A stretch of 64,000 nucleotides of DNA from HKCCE3408 sp038530555. GTDB taxonomy: Bacteria; Pseudomonadota; Alphaproteobacteria; Rhodobacterales; Rhodobacteraceae. The notes beneath the pieces were generated by a model that did not search any database, was not told the DNA's origin, and saw nothing but the letters and a program-made list of their open reading frames with translations. The position numbers and the translations under genes are program-made. Below are positions 25,315 to 35,830 of the stretch, piece by piece (positions within the stretch are counted from its first letter, which is position 1; every line of letters starts with the position of its first letter). Location of the stretch: the NCBI GenBank assembly GCA_038530555.1, contig JBCBCN010000001.1:372001-436000 (forward strand), read 5' to 3'.

Positions 25315-25761
25315 GCGAACTTTAGGAGTTGGATCCCGCGCGCCGAAATGCAGCGGGCCGCGCCCTGGTTGAGCGCGGCCCGGACTTTCCGGGCGCCAAG
25401 ACGGGTTTCACGATTTCCCCTAGGCATCGTGCCAACCCCACGGCACTCCTCAAACGCCCACCCCAGCCGGGCGCTCGGTTAGATTACATTAAGGCTGCAA
25501 AGTCCGATAATCAAAACTACGGCAGAGCGTCTCCCACGCCGGTTCACGGCGGATCTGAGACCCAAAACGCACAGCCTAAGGCTGAAAGGCCGCATGAGCG
25601 AGGCGGCCTAAGTGTCTCTCATTCCACACAAACCTCTTTGGCCCTTGGGCGAGTGCTTAAATTGTCATCAAATGAAAGTTCTTGCCCCTGCGGAGCCATA
25701 AACGCCCGTGAAAGCCTCCGCAAATGCAGCGGCGGCGTCCTCATCCGTCGATGTCAGGGCC
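25315..25761. other. gene-free stretch with one strong hairpin
   Basis: 447 bases between the CNNM gene and tRNA-Leu. A hairpin at 25355-25381 (arms GGGCCGCGC/GCGCGGCCC, 9-base loop) lies 40 bases after the stop and probably ends the upstream transcript. The remainder shows no start codon with a good ribosome site or family motif. A 177-codon frame across it runs into the tRNA and is not a gene. Confidence 0.6.
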
Positions 25762-25846
25762 TGGTACCCGAGGTCGGACTCGAACCGACAAGCCTCGCGG
25801 CGGGGGATTTTGAATCCCCTGCGTCTACCAATTCCGCCACTCGGGC
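25762..25846 (-). tRNA. tRNA-Leu (anticodon CAA)
   Basis: Complete 85-base class II tRNA on the minus strand, 5' end at 25846. It begins GCCCGAGTGGCGGAATTGG and ends CTCGGGTACCA with encoded CCA (25762-25764); the acceptor stem has the G1-T72 pair also known in enterobacterial tRNA-Leu. The anticodon stem GGGGA/TCCCC with loop TTCAAAA gives CAA. A variable arm (CCGCCGCGAGGCTTG region) and T arm GGTTCGAGTCC are present. Confidence 0.97.
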
Positions 25847-25898
25847 CCGTCTTGCCGTCTAGCCCGCGCCCTGGACCGGGTCAACTGCGCTTTACGTG

Positions 25899-27266
25899 CT
25901 AAAACAATGCACCGACGAGCCACAGCGTGATACCGGGAAAAAGCACCAGGATCACCACGCGGATCAGGTCAGAGGCGACAAACGGCGCCACGCCCGCATA
26001 GGTCCGCGCGATCGGGATATCTCGCGCCATGGAATTGATGATGAAGAGGTTCATCCCCACGGGCGGCGTAATCAGGCCCACCTCGACCACGATCAGGGCC
26101 AAGATGCCGAACCAGATCGCCGCCTCCTCCGGGCTCATGGCGTAGCCTAGCACGTTGAACTCCAGGGCGATGATGACCGGGTAAAAGATCGGGATCGTCA
26201 AAAGGATCATCGACAGCGAGTCCATAACGCAGCCAAAAATCAGATACGCCAAAAGCATGATCGAAAGGACCAGAAGCGGATCGAAGCCCGACATCGTCAC
26301 CCACTCGACCAGCTGATCGGGCGCCCGGGTGATCGAAAGGAAAGAGTTGAAGATTTTGGCACCCAGCACGATGAAAAAGATCATCGCCGTGGCCTGAGCG
26401 GTTGATTTGACCGCATCGACAAAGCCCGCCCAATTAAGCCCGCCGGTCAGCACCCCATAAAGCCCGGCCATCAGCGCGCCGACCGCCGCGCCCTCGGTCG
26501 GGGTGAAAAGCGCCTGAACGCCGTCCTGGCCCCAATCCCAATCCGCAGCGATCCCGCCCATCACTAGGCCAAAGATCGCCACGACCGGCCAGGTTTTGGC
26601 GAGCGTGCGCATCCGTTCGGCATAGGGCACGCGCTCGGCGGTCGACGCCGCACTGGGCCGCACGCGCACATAAATCGCCACCGTGAGCATATACCCCAAA
26701 GCCGCGAGGATACCCGGCACCAGAGCCGCGATGAACATCTTCACAATGTTCTGCTGGGCTAGGATCGCGTAGATCACCAGGATGATCGACGGCGGGATCA
26801 GGATGCCGAGCGTGCCCCCGGCGGCTAGCACCCCCGTCGACAGGCTTTCGGAATAGCCGCGTTTTCGCATTTCGGGCAGCGCCACCTGCCCCATGGTCGA
26901 TGCGGTGGCGAGCGACGAGCCGCAGACCGCGCCAAAGCCCGCGCAGGCGCCCACGGCCGCCATCGCAACACCACCCTTGCGGTGGCCCAGCCAGTCGGAG
27001 GCGGCCTGAAAAAGCGCGCCCGACATGCCCGATTTGGTCGCAAACTGCCCCATCAAAAGGAACAGCGGCACGATCGACAGGTTGTAATTGGAAAATTCCG
27101 AATAAGTCAGCGATTTAAGCTGTTCGAGGACCGGACCCGGCCGCCCCAGCACATACCAAGAGCCCAGAAACCCCGTTGCGGCCATCGCCACGCCGATGGG
27201 CACGCGGGCGAAAATCGCCAGCAGCATCAGGATAAAGGCGACGATCGCCAGCTCGAGACCGCTCAT
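25899..27266 (-). CDS. dctM: TRAP transporter large permease (DctM)
   Basis: A 455-residue inner-membrane protein with about 12 hydrophobic segments, the channel subunit of a sodium-coupled TRAP importer. Family motifs include FARVPIGVAMAATGF at the start, GMSGALFQAASDWLGHRKGGVAMA, and FGAVCGSSLATASTMGQVALPEM, plus TEGAAVGALMAGLYGVL later. The ATG at 27266 overlaps the dctQ stop (ATGA), fixing the start. The subunits dctP, dctQ and dctM are in order on the minus strand. The substrate is a small organic acid, not further predictable. Confidence 0.93.
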   Translation of the reverse strand: MSGLELAIVAFILMLLAIFARVPIGVAMAATGFLGSWYVLGRPGPVLEQLKSLTYSEFSNYNLSIVPLFLLMGQFATKSGMSGALFQAASDWLGHRKGGVAMAAVGACAGFGAVCGSSLATASTMGQVALPEMRKRGYSESLSTGVLAAGGTLGILIPPSIILVIYAILAQQNIVKMFIAALVPGILAALGYMLTVAIYVRVRPSAASTAERVPYAERMRTLAKTWPVVAIFGLVMGGIAADWDWGQDGVQALFTPTEGAAVGALMAGLYGVLTGGLNWAGFVDAVKSTAQATAMIFFIVLGAKIFNSFLSITRAPDQLVEWVTMSGFDPLLVLSIMLLAYLIFGCVMDSLSMILLTIPIFYPVIIALEFNVLGYAMSPEEAAIWFGILALIVVEVGLITPPVGMNLFIINSMARDIPIARTYAGVAPFVASDLIRVVILVLFPGITLWLVGALF

Positions 27267-27868
27267 ATAGCGGGATCCTCGCCCTTGGCGCCGCGCAGCA
27301 CGTCGTTCACGCCGCGCCACACGGTATAGAGCGCCACAAGCAAAAACGCCGCCGAGCCCAGCCAACTGAGCCCATAGGCGATCCAAATCGGGATCTCGAG
27401 CTCATAGGAGGTTTCGGGGAAAAACGGGCGGTAGCCCATCCCGAAGCTCTCGCGCAGGCCATCCGAGCCATAGGGGAACTTTTCGCCGAAGCCGAGCCAC
27501 AGCCGCCAGCAGATGATATAGGCCGCAATGGCGAGCAGGATGTCCCCGATGAGGGCTGTGATCGCTTGGCCCCGCAGCGGCAGGCGGGAGGTCAGGATAT
27601 CGACCGAGACATGGCCGCGGTTGAGCTGACACCAGGGCAGGAACGCAAAGACCGCAATCGCCGTGCCGATCTCCACCAGTTCATAATCCCCGGTGATCGG
27701 TGAGAAAAACAGCCATCCATCCAAAGCGCGCCCGATGATCGAGGCCATTACCATGACCGAGATCGCTGCCAGGATCGTGCCGCCAAAAAGCGCCAGCGTC
27801 CGAGCCAGGGCTGAGGCCATGCGACCCACCCTCACCTCGAGATCTGGCAAAATCCCCGCTCGGGTCAT
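27263..27868 (-). CDS. dctQ: TRAP transporter small permease (DctQ)
   Basis: A 201-residue membrane protein with four main hydrophobic segments. It contains LVEIGTAIAVFAFLPWCQLNRGHVSVDI, the typical DctQ motif (FLPWCQ-x-N-x-GHV). GGGGAG lies nine bases before the ATG. Its stop is shared with the dctM start. It is separated from dctP by 143 bases, which hold a terminator, so dctQM may be expressed less strongly than dctP. Confidence 0.92.
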   Translation of the reverse strand: MTRAGILPDLEVRVGRMASALARTLALFGGTILAAISVMVMASIIGRALDGWLFFSPITGDYELVEIGTAIAVFAFLPWCQLNRGHVSVDILTSRLPLRGQAITALIGDILLAIAAYIICWRLWLGFGEKFPYGSDGLRESFGMGYRPFFPETSYELEIPIWIAYGLSWLGSAAFLLVALYTVWRGVNDVLRGAKGEDPAI

Positions 27869-27957
27869 GCGCGCGTACTCCCCACCGCTCCGGTTGCGCC
27901 GCTTTGTTCCGCTCTAACGCACGCTTGGCAAGCCCCCGCGCGCGCCCATGACCGGAC

Positions 27958-27994
27958 AAAAAAGCCTCGGGCGCGCCTAAAGACCGCCCGAGGC
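27958..27994 (-). terminator. Rho-independent terminator between dctP and dctQ
   Basis: On the minus strand GCCTCGGGCG (27994-27985) pairs perfectly with CGCCCGAGGC (27973-27964), with an 11-base loop, and is followed by TTTTTT (27963-27958). It begins 17 bases past the dctP stop. Partial read-through would explain how dctQM is expressed unless it has its own promoter. Confidence 0.85.
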
Positions 27995-28011
27995 ATCCTT
28001 CAAAACGCAGG

Positions 28012-29058
28012 CTACATCTCGTTGTCGTATTGCTCCACGAGCGAGCGGGCGCGCTCCACCATCTCCTCGCCGGGCAGCCCGAGACCGTTCATCTCTTCGA
28101 TCCAGCTCGCCGTCACGGCATCGCCCACGGCGCGAAGTTCAGACACAACGGCATCATCGAGCGTGACGATATTATTGCCCCGGGCCGTGATCGCCTCAAA
28201 GGCCATGTCATCGCCCATATCCATCGCTCGGCCTGCGGCCGCCGACGTGTCCGAGCCGGAATTGGCATCGATCACCGCCTGAAGATCGGGCGGCAGCGCG
28301 GCATAGGTTTCTGGGTTCATTGCCCAGATGAAGAAGGTGTTATAGAGCGCGCGGTCCCCACCGATCACCGTATGGTTTTCGGCCAGTTCCTCGACCCGAA
28401 GTGCGGGCACAACCTCCCAGGGGATCACACCACCATCGACGACACCGCGGCTCAGCGCCTCAGGGAAGGCCGGAACGGGCATGCCCACGGGCGTTGCGCC
28501 AAGCTCTTCGAGCAGGGCATTGGCCATCCGGCTGGGCCCGCGCAATTGCAGACCGTCGAAATCGGCAACCTCGTCAATCGCCTCACCCGAGAGGTGGATA
28601 ACGCCGGGACCATGCACGTGGACCGCCATAAGATGCACGTCGGAGAACCGTTCAGCGGCAAGGTAGTCTTGCGTGAAATCCCAGGCTGCGCGGCTGGCAT
28701 CCTCGGCATTCAGCGAGGTCATGAAGGGAAGCTCCATCGCCTCGGCCTCAGGAAAGCGGCCCGGCGTATAGGCCGGAAGCGCCCAGCCGCAATCGATCAC
28801 GCCGTCGCGGATCTGATCGTAAAGCGCTGGCGGCGCGCCACCCAATTGCATGGCCGGATAAAGCTCCACATCGATCCGACCGCCCGATTGCTCTTCGATC
28901 GCCTCGGCCCAAGGCTCCATGAACATCGCCGGAACTGAACCGGCAGGCGGCAAAAAGTGCTGACAGCGGATGGTGAATTCGGCTTGAGCCGCGGCCATGG
29001 ACGGCAGCATTACCGAGCCGAGCAGCGCCGCCGCGGCGGCCGCTTTAAACTTGGTCAT
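28012..29058 (-). CDS. dctP: TRAP transporter substrate-binding protein (DctP)
   Basis: A 348-residue periplasmic binding protein with a Sec signal (MTKFKAAAAAALLGSVMLPS, then MAAAQA). Family features are the FDGLQLRGPSRMANALLEELGATPVGMP segment, which carries the conserved ligand-anchoring Arg (LRGP), and GVVDGGVIPWEV. AAGGGAGG lies six bases before the ATG. It is the first gene of the dctPQM operon and is followed by a strong terminator. The ligand is unknown. Confidence 0.93.
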   Translation of the reverse strand: MTKFKAAAAAALLGSVMLPSMAAAQAEFTIRCQHFLPPAGSVPAMFMEPWAEAIEEQSGGRIDVELYPAMQLGGAPPALYDQIRDGVIDCGWALPAYTPGRFPEAEAMELPFMTSLNAEDASRAAWDFTQDYLAAERFSDVHLMAVHVHGPGVIHLSGEAIDEVADFDGLQLRGPSRMANALLEELGATPVGMPVPAFPEALSRGVVDGGVIPWEVVPALRVEELAENHTVIGGDRALYNTFFIWAMNPETYAALPPDLQAVIDANSGSDTSAAAGRAMDMGDDMAFEAITARGNNIVTLDDAVVSELRAVGDAVTASWIEEMNGLGLPGEEMVERARSLVEQYDNEM

Positions 29059-29444
29059 ATTTTCCTCCCTTGCCCCTATGGTTCCAAACGGGTCGTTCGA
29101 AACGCAGGAGCCTCGTTTTTGTATCTGACGCCGCTACGCTGCGCCCATGCGCGATAGGCTAGCGCGGGCGATTTGTAACTGTCACCCTCTTTTTAACGCC
29201 CGCTTTTTTGACTGATCATGTTTTGCCAGACCCCATCGCCGCCACAGGCTCGAGCCGCATGCGATGCCCGGTCTCACCGCGCAGATCAGCAGGAGCCCAA
29301 CAATCTATGCGCCGGGGCGCGCGGGCTCTGGCATCGCCAGGCTTGGGCTGTTACTCCGCCGCGGCGCTCGTCGCGGTCCCGAACCCGCCACGGGGGAAAA
29401 GCACGGGGGACCAGAGCAATGACCAAACCGCCCAGGAATATCTG
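29059..29444. other. gene-free divergent region
   Basis: 386 bases between dctP (minus) and the ExoD-like gene (plus). It should hold the dctP promoter near 29100-29200, where T-rich stretches occur (for example ctttttaacgcccg at 29191 and cttttttgac at 29203). I see no operator-like palindrome, RNA gene or small coding gene. The open frame from 29208 to 29444 is an unlikely N-terminal extension. Confidence 0.5.
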
Positions 29445-30059
29445 ATGACGGATCAGCCCCAAGCAGAGCTTTCGATCTCAGAACGCCTGAGCCAATTGGC
29501 CGACGACGCGCATGCCGAAAGCGTGCCGCTGACCTGGATCCTGGCCCAACTCAATGAGCGCGCTTTCGGGCTATTTCTGCTGATCCTAGCGCTGCCCTGT
29601 TGCATCCCGTTTCTCTACGGCGTGCCGCAGGTGGTGGCGCTGCCCCTGATGTTCATCTCGGCTCAGATGCTGATTGGACGCGCAACGCCGTGGCTGCCGG
29701 AGCGTCTGGGCGCCAGAGAAGTGGCGAAGACGTCTCTGGAAAACCTCGCGACGCGCGCCGGTCCCTGGCTTAGGCGGATCGAAGCGGTCAGCCATCCGCG
29801 CCTTGCCTGGCTCACACGGCCTCCGCTTGACCGCGTGGTGGGCCTAGCACTTGTGCTCTTTAGCGCGTCGATCCTGGTGCCACTGCCGGGGACGAACACC
29901 GTTCCCGGTTTCGCCGTCGTGGTGGTGGCGATGGGCCTGCTGCAACGCGACGGTATCCTGGTGATCCTTGGCGCGCTTCTCGGGACGGCCTGGATCGCCT
30001 CGCTCATCTTTGCGGGCGCCACTCTGATAAGCCTGATCCGCGGCTGGCTCGGCATATGA
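29445..30059 (+). CDS. ExoD-like exopolysaccharide synthesis family protein
   Basis: A 204-residue membrane protein of the ExoD family. ExoD of Sinorhizobium influences succinoglycan production and alkali tolerance by an unknown mechanism. Seen: LLILALPCCIPFLYGVPQVVALPLMF (residues about 44-70), then PGTNTVPGFAVVVVAMGLLQRDG, both typical. About four hydrophobic segments. The ATG at 29445 has AGGAAT upstream and gives MTDQPQAELS; the frame is open further upstream without family similarity. No exopolysaccharide genes are near. Confidence 0.85.
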   Translation: MTDQPQAELSISERLSQLADDAHAESVPLTWILAQLNERAFGLFLLILALPCCIPFLYGVPQVVALPLMFISAQMLIGRATPWLPERLGAREVAKTSLENLATRAGPWLRRIEAVSHPRLAWLTRPPLDRVVGLALVLFSASILVPLPGTNTVPGFAVVVVAMGLLQRDGILVILGALLGTAWIASLIFAGATLISLIRGWLGI

Positions 30060-30197
30060 GACCGTCCGCGACCATGGGCCCCTTGCAGGCCCGCGCCGAC
30101 CGGCAGAATGTCAGACGGTGACGCCGGAGACGCAACTTATGCCTTTGAACCTGCCGAAACCACGCCGACCTCAATGGGGCGGCACCGGGTCCGCGCC

Positions 30198-30716
30198 ATG
30201 AGCGCTCCCGACGCCTCGGATTTCCAAGCATCCGCCCCTTCGCAGCGCGGTTGGATCCTGCTCGCTGGTGCAGGCTCTGCGACGGTCTTTCTCGCCGCCC
30301 TGGGTTATCAATACCTGGGCGGTCTGCTGCCCTGCGCCATGTGCCTGTGGCAGCGCTGGCCGCACCGTATCGCCATGGCGCTGACACTCATCGGTGTCTT
30401 GCGGCCCTCCAACGGGATCGTCGCGCTGGGTGTGGCGTCGATGCTGGTGAGCGCGGGTTTGGGCGTCTTTCACACCGGGGTTGAGCGCTCCTGGTGGGAA
30501 GGCCCGCAGAGTTGCGCCGCCACCGCCTCTCAGGATCTTGGCGCGATGAGCGGGGCCGAACTGCTCGATTTCACCACCGGCCCGCAAATCGTGATGTGCG
30601 ATGAGGTCGCCTGGACGGCTCTCGGCCTGTCGATGGCCTCCTGGAACGCCCTTCTAAGCCTCGTCCTGGCCGCCTTCTGGGCCTGCGCGCTCATGCGCGG
30701 ACATCGTTTGATCTAG
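30198..30716 (+). CDS. dsbB: disulfide bond formation protein DsbB
   Basis: A 172-residue inner-membrane oxidase that reoxidises DsbA and passes electrons to quinone. Four membrane segments. The first redox pair is GLLPCAMCLWQRWPHR, the second pair is split: CAATAS in WEGPQSC and IVMCDEVAW. The ATG at 30198 gives a normal-length protein; starts at 30108 or 30174 would add up to 30 residues and cannot be excluded. No dsbA is in the window. It is convergent with pgi. Confidence 0.88.
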   Translation: MSAPDASDFQASAPSQRGWILLAGAGSATVFLAALGYQYLGGLLPCAMCLWQRWPHRIAMALTLIGVLRPSNGIVALGVASMLVSAGLGVFHTGVERSWWEGPQSCAATASQDLGAMSGAELLDFTTGPQIVMCDEVAWTALGLSMASWNALLSLVLAAFWACALMRGHRLI

Positions 30717-30730
30717 GCTTGATCTAGCCC

Positions 30731-30752
30731 CTTCATATTTCCGAAAATACTC
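30731..30752 (-). repeat. dispersed element type B, copy 1
   Basis: Contains CTTCATATTTCC followed by GAAAATACTC, one of four near-identical copies in the window (also 39654, 45392, 62259). It lies 15 bases after dsbB and 68 bases beyond the pgi stop, in the convergent gap. Confidence 0.7.
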
Positions 30753-30819
30753 AATGCGTCCAAAGGCCCGTGCAGGCCCGCCATACGTTCATGAGCCCCG
30801 CACCATGCCGTGCCCGCCC

Positions 30820-32454
30820 TCAGCTCGCGCGCACAAACGCCACCAACATCGCGGTGGAGCCGTCCACATCGCCCTGCCCCGTACTCTGCACCGTACTTTG
30901 CCCCGCACTCTGGCCGGTCTCAAGCACTGGCTGAAGCTTCAGGGCCAGCTCCTTGCCCAGCTCCACCCCCCATTGATCGAAGGAATTGATGCCCAGGATC
31001 ACGCCCTCCATGAAAACCCGATGCTCGTAGAGCGCGATGATCTGGCCCAGCATGCCCGGAGTGAGTTGCGGATAGATCAGCGTGGTCGACGGCCGATTGC
31101 CTGGAAAAACCCGGTGGCGGGCTTGGCGCTCGAGCTCTGCGCCCTCAAGGCCTTTGGCCGCCATCAAATCCCGCGCCTCGTCCAGACCGCGCCCGCGCAT
31201 CAGCGCTTGCGACTGGGCCAGCGCGTTCGATAAGAGCAGTGTCTGGTGATGCGCCATATCCGCCTCATGGCCGCGCGCCGCGACTAGGAATTCACAGGGC
31301 ACAACGCGCGTGCCCTGGTGGATCAGCTGGTAAAACGCGTGCTGACCGTTGGTGCCCGGCTCCCCCCAGACGATGGGGCCACTGTCGCGCGGCAGATCAT
31401 TGCCGTCCATCGCGACGCCCTTGCCGTTGCTCTCCATCTCAAGTTGTTGGAGATAGGCGGGCAGGCGCGCGAGACGCTGATCATAGGGCAGCACCGCACG
31501 GCTGGCATGGCCGCAGATTTGGTTGTGCCAGATCCCCACCAGAGCCAGCAGAACGGGTAGGTTCTCGGCCAGATCCGCATCACGGAAATGCTCGTCCATT
31601 GCCCTCCCACCGGCGAGAAACGCCGCGAAATCCTCTGGCCCCACCGCCAGCATCAGGCCCAGCCCGATCGGCCCCCAGAGCGAATACCGCCCGCCGACCC
31701 AATCCTCAAAGCCAAAGACCCGTTCGGGCGCGATGCCAAACTCGGCGGTCTTCTCCTCGGCCGAGCTGAGTGCCGCGAATTGCGCGCCGGGATCAGCGAC
31801 CGCGCCCGCCATCCAGTCTCGGGCACTCGCCGCATTGGTCATCGTCTCGATCGTCGTGAAGGTCTTGGAGGCCACGATCACCAGGGTCGTGGTTGGATCC
31901 AGGCCCTTGAGCGTGTCGGCCAGATGCGCGCCGTCGATGTTGGAGACGTAATGCAGCCGCGGCCCGTCATGGTAAGGCGACAGCGCCAGCGTCGCCATCG
32001 CCGGGCCCAGATCGGAGCCGCCGATGCCGATATTGATAATGTCCGTGATCGCGCCACCGGCACCCTGGAAGGCGCCCGAACGAACATCGCGCGCAAAGGC
32101 TTCCATCCGCGCCCGCGTCGCCAGCACGCCGGACAGCACATCCACACCTTCGACCTCAATCGGCCCAGTTTCAGCGCGAAGGGCGGTATGCAGGACGGCA
32201 CGGCCCTCGGTCTCGTTGATCTTGGCGCCACCGAACATCGCCTCGCGTCGCTCTTCCAGCCCGGACCGGCGCGCCAGCTCCAACAGTAGTGACCGCGCAC
32301 CATCGTCGATCTGGGTCTTGGAATAGTCGAACAGCATGTCGCCGAACCGCGCGGAAAAGGACCGCGCGCGGGTGGATGAAGCGTCAAAGAGCGCGGTGAT
32401 CGAGATATCGTGGCGTGCGGCGCGGTGCTGGCTCAGTTCGTGCCAAAGATCCAT
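30820..32454 (-). CDS. pgi: glucose-6-phosphate isomerase
   Basis: Interconverts glucose 6-phosphate and fructose 6-phosphate. The 544-residue protein has the signatures GIGGSDLGPAMA, HYVSNIDGAHLADTL, the catalytic region GEPGTNGQHAFYQLIHQG, and GINSFDQWGVELGK. The ATG at 32454 (MDLWHELSQH) is preferred over one four codons upstream. The C-terminus contains a short Gly-Gln-Ser-Thr-like repeat (see 30879-30914) before DVDGSTAMLV. It lies 67 bases after pgl and closes a zwf-pgl-pgi operon. Confidence 0.95.
   Translation of the reverse strand: MDLWHELSQHRAARHDISITALFDASSTRARSFSARFGDMLFDYSKTQIDDGARSLLLELARRSGLEERREAMFGGAKINETEGRAVLHTALRAETGPIEVEGVDVLSGVLATRARMEAFARDVRSGAFQGAGGAITDIINIGIGGSDLGPAMATLALSPYHDGPRLHYVSNIDGAHLADTLKGLDPTTTLVIVASKTFTTIETMTNAASARDWMAGAVADPGAQFAALSSAEEKTAEFGIAPERVFGFEDWVGGRYSLWGPIGLGLMLAVGPEDFAAFLAGGRAMDEHFRDADLAENLPVLLALVGIWHNQICGHASRAVLPYDQRLARLPAYLQQLEMESNGKGVAMDGNDLPRDSGPIVWGEPGTNGQHAFYQLIHQGTRVVPCEFLVAARGHEADMAHHQTLLLSNALAQSQALMRGRGLDEARDLMAAKGLEGAELERQARHRVFPGNRPSTTLIYPQLTPGMLGQIIALYEHRVFMEGVILGINSFDQWGVELGKELALKLQPVLETGQSAGQSTVQSTGQGDVDGSTAMLVAFVRAS
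30879..30914 (-). repeat. three 12-bp tandem repeats inside pgi
   Basis: CCGTACTCTGCA, CCGTACTTTGCC and CCGCACTCTGGC are consecutive and in frame. They encode a SAGQ/STVQ/STGQ run in the C-terminal tail of Pgi. This is a local slippage product inside a low-complexity insertion. Confidence 0.7.
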
Positions 32455-32521
32455 GCAGATTTCCAATCTTAGGTGAATATTCTCAACGCTTTACGGCACT
32501 AAGCACATAAATCCGCATAAG

Positions 32522-33199
32522 CTAAACCGCCCAATGCACCACCGCCTCGGACCAAACCGCACGGATCGGCGCCGCGTCCTGGGCCAAGTCCTGGACACGC
32601 ACCAGGGCGGCGCGTTTTTGCTCTCCGGTGATCAGGATATGTTTGGACAAAGCCCCGCCCAGCACCCGCGCCGACAGCGTAACCCGCGCCTCACCACTGC
32701 CCGGCTGTCGGGCTGGTTCAACGGCCCGGGCAGTGGGCGCAAGCGCCTGGGCCAGGTCCGGATCGCCTGGGAAAAGGCTAGCCGTGTGAAGGTCCTCGCC
32801 CATCCCAAGCAGAAGCACATCGAGCGGCAGATGCGGCTCGAGCCCTTGCGAGAGCGCTTCGGCCGCAGCGCCCGGTGTTTCGGCCGCACGACTATAAAGC
32901 GGCAGCCACTCAGCCGCCGCCGCAAAGCCTGTGAACAGCCGCGCTTTGACCATGGCGGTGTTAGAGCGCGGATCGCTTTCCGGGACCCAGCGCTCATCGT
33001 TGAGGACCACCCGCACACGCGCCCAGTCAAGCTCGACCGCCGACAGGATATCGAACAGCGGACCGGGTGTCGTGCCGCCCGGCACGCAAAAGCTGGCCGT
33101 TTCGCGGCTGCGCAAAGCGGCAGCAAGCTCACCGGCCAGGGCATCGGCCAGGCCGAGCATCAAGAGGTCGCGGTCAGGATATGCCTTGAGCTCCCGCAT
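32522..33199 (-). CDS. pgl: 6-phosphogluconolactonase
   Basis: Hydrolyses 6-phosphogluconolactone, the product of Zwf. The 225-residue DevB-type enzyme shows FCVPGGTTPGPLFDIL, VVLNDERWVPESDPRSNTAMVKARLF and DVLLLGMGEDLHTASLFPG, all of the family. It starts three bases after the zwf stop, so it is translated with zwf. Confidence 0.94.
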   Translation of the reverse strand: MRELKAYPDRDLLMLGLADALAGELAAALRSRETASFCVPGGTTPGPLFDILSAVELDWARVRVVLNDERWVPESDPRSNTAMVKARLFTGFAAAAEWLPLYSRAAETPGAAAEALSQGLEPHLPLDVLLLGMGEDLHTASLFPGDPDLAQALAPTARAVEPARQPGSGEARVTLSARVLGGALSKHILITGEQKRAALVRVQDLAQDAAPIRAVWSEAVVHWAV

Positions 33200-33202
33200 C
33201 GC

Positions 33203-34657
<1,455 letters not shown>

Positions 34658-34781
34658 TCGCGCCTCGGCCTGCGCTTTGCGGTCGTGTTGCATCCTACCT
34701 GCCTCGCCCGGATTGCCGCGAAATCGGCGCCACTCTAACAGCTTCCCCCCACACGGCAACTGCGCGCCGGGGGCGTCGGGG

Positions 34782-35750
34782 CTATTCCGCTTGCAAGGTG
34801 CAGAGCAGCTCGAACAAGATCGACGCGCCCAGCCAAGCGGTGATCCCACCGGTGTCGAAGGGTGGCGAGACCTCGACCAGATCGGCCCCCACATAATCCA
34901 GGCCGCGCAGGGCCCGAACGCAGGAAACCGCCTCAAACGAGGTTGGCCCGCCGACCTCCGGCGTGCCCGTACCCGGCGCATAGGCGGGATCGATGAAATC
35001 GATATCGAAAGACAGATATGTCGGCCCGTCTCCCGCGACCTCTCGCGCGATATCCATCGCTGCCTGCCAACCCATCGCCATGCAGTCCTCAATCGGCACG
35101 ATCCGCACGCCACGATCCCAGCCGTATTGAAAATCGGAATTGTTGTAGGACGTGCCGCGCATCCCCAGCATCACGCAGCGCTTTGGATCGAGACAGCCCT
35201 CCTCGATCGCCTGGCGGAACGGATTGCCATGGGTCAAGGTTTCGCCGCCGAAATAGGGCGGGTAGAGATCGGTGTGGCTGTCGAGCAGGATCAAGCCCAT
35301 CGGAGCACCCCGGCTGCGATAAAGCTCACGCAAAACGGTCAGCGTGCATAGGTGATCGCCGCCGACCATGAGGGGCCGGATGCCTTGCGCCAGAACACCG
35401 CCGACGAAGCCCTGCGCCGAGGCCAGTGCCTCGTCCTGGTCGACCGGGCTCATGGCGACATCGCCCAGATCGGCAACGCGGGCGGCCTTAAAGGGTTCTT
35501 GCCCCGTGGCGCGGTTCATCTCGCGGATCATGGTGGAGGCGTCGCGCAGGGCGCGCGGGCCGTGGCGCGCCCCCGGCCGGTTCGATGTCGCCCCGTCCCA
35601 GGGCAGACCGAACATCCCGATATCGACCTCCGCCCGGCGCGGATGATCCGGCGGCAGATAGGGCAACCGCATGAAGCTCGGCACACCGGCATAGCGCGGC
35701 AGGTCCGTGCCAGATGGCGGTTGGAAAAAGGGATCGGGATTGGGGGACAT
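34782..35750 (-). CDS. agmatinase/ureohydrolase family protein
   Basis: A 322-residue manganese-dependent ureohydrolase, related to agmatinase (SpeB), guanidinobutyrase and guanidinopropionase. Metal-ligand motifs are visible: GGDHLCTL, DSHTDLYP (family consensus DAHxD) and SFDIDFIDPAYAPGTGTPEVGG. The DSHTD and GGDHLCTL variants leave the substrate open, so I do not assign a symbol. It sits alone between zwf and an HNH protein, with no polyamine genes around it. Confidence 0.85.
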   Translation of the reverse strand: MSPNPDPFFQPPSGTDLPRYAGVPSFMRLPYLPPDHPRRAEVDIGMFGLPWDGATSNRPGARHGPRALRDASTMIREMNRATGQEPFKAARVADLGDVAMSPVDQDEALASAQGFVGGVLAQGIRPLMVGGDHLCTLTVLRELYRSRGAPMGLILLDSHTDLYPPYFGGETLTHGNPFRQAIEEGCLDPKRCVMLGMRGTSYNNSDFQYGWDRGVRIVPIEDCMAMGWQAAMDIAREVAGDGPTYLSFDIDFIDPAYAPGTGTPEVGGPTSFEAVSCVRALRGLDYVGADLVEVSPPFDTGGITAWLGASILFELLCTLQAE

Positions 35751-35830
35751 CGTTCGGGGCCTCCTGCAAGCGTGCGGCCACCCTGACCGTGCCGCGCCCC
35801 CGGCTCAAGCTCGAAACGCCAAGCGGTCGC

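Noticed and set aside
25329..25862. A 177-codon plus-strand frame.
   Set aside because: It runs through the tRNA-Leu gene in antisense, has no ribosome site, and its sequence looks non-coding.
29208..29444. N-terminal extension of the ExoD-like protein.
   Set aside because: The extra 79 residues show no family similarity, while the ATG at 29445 has a ribosome site and gives the usual length.
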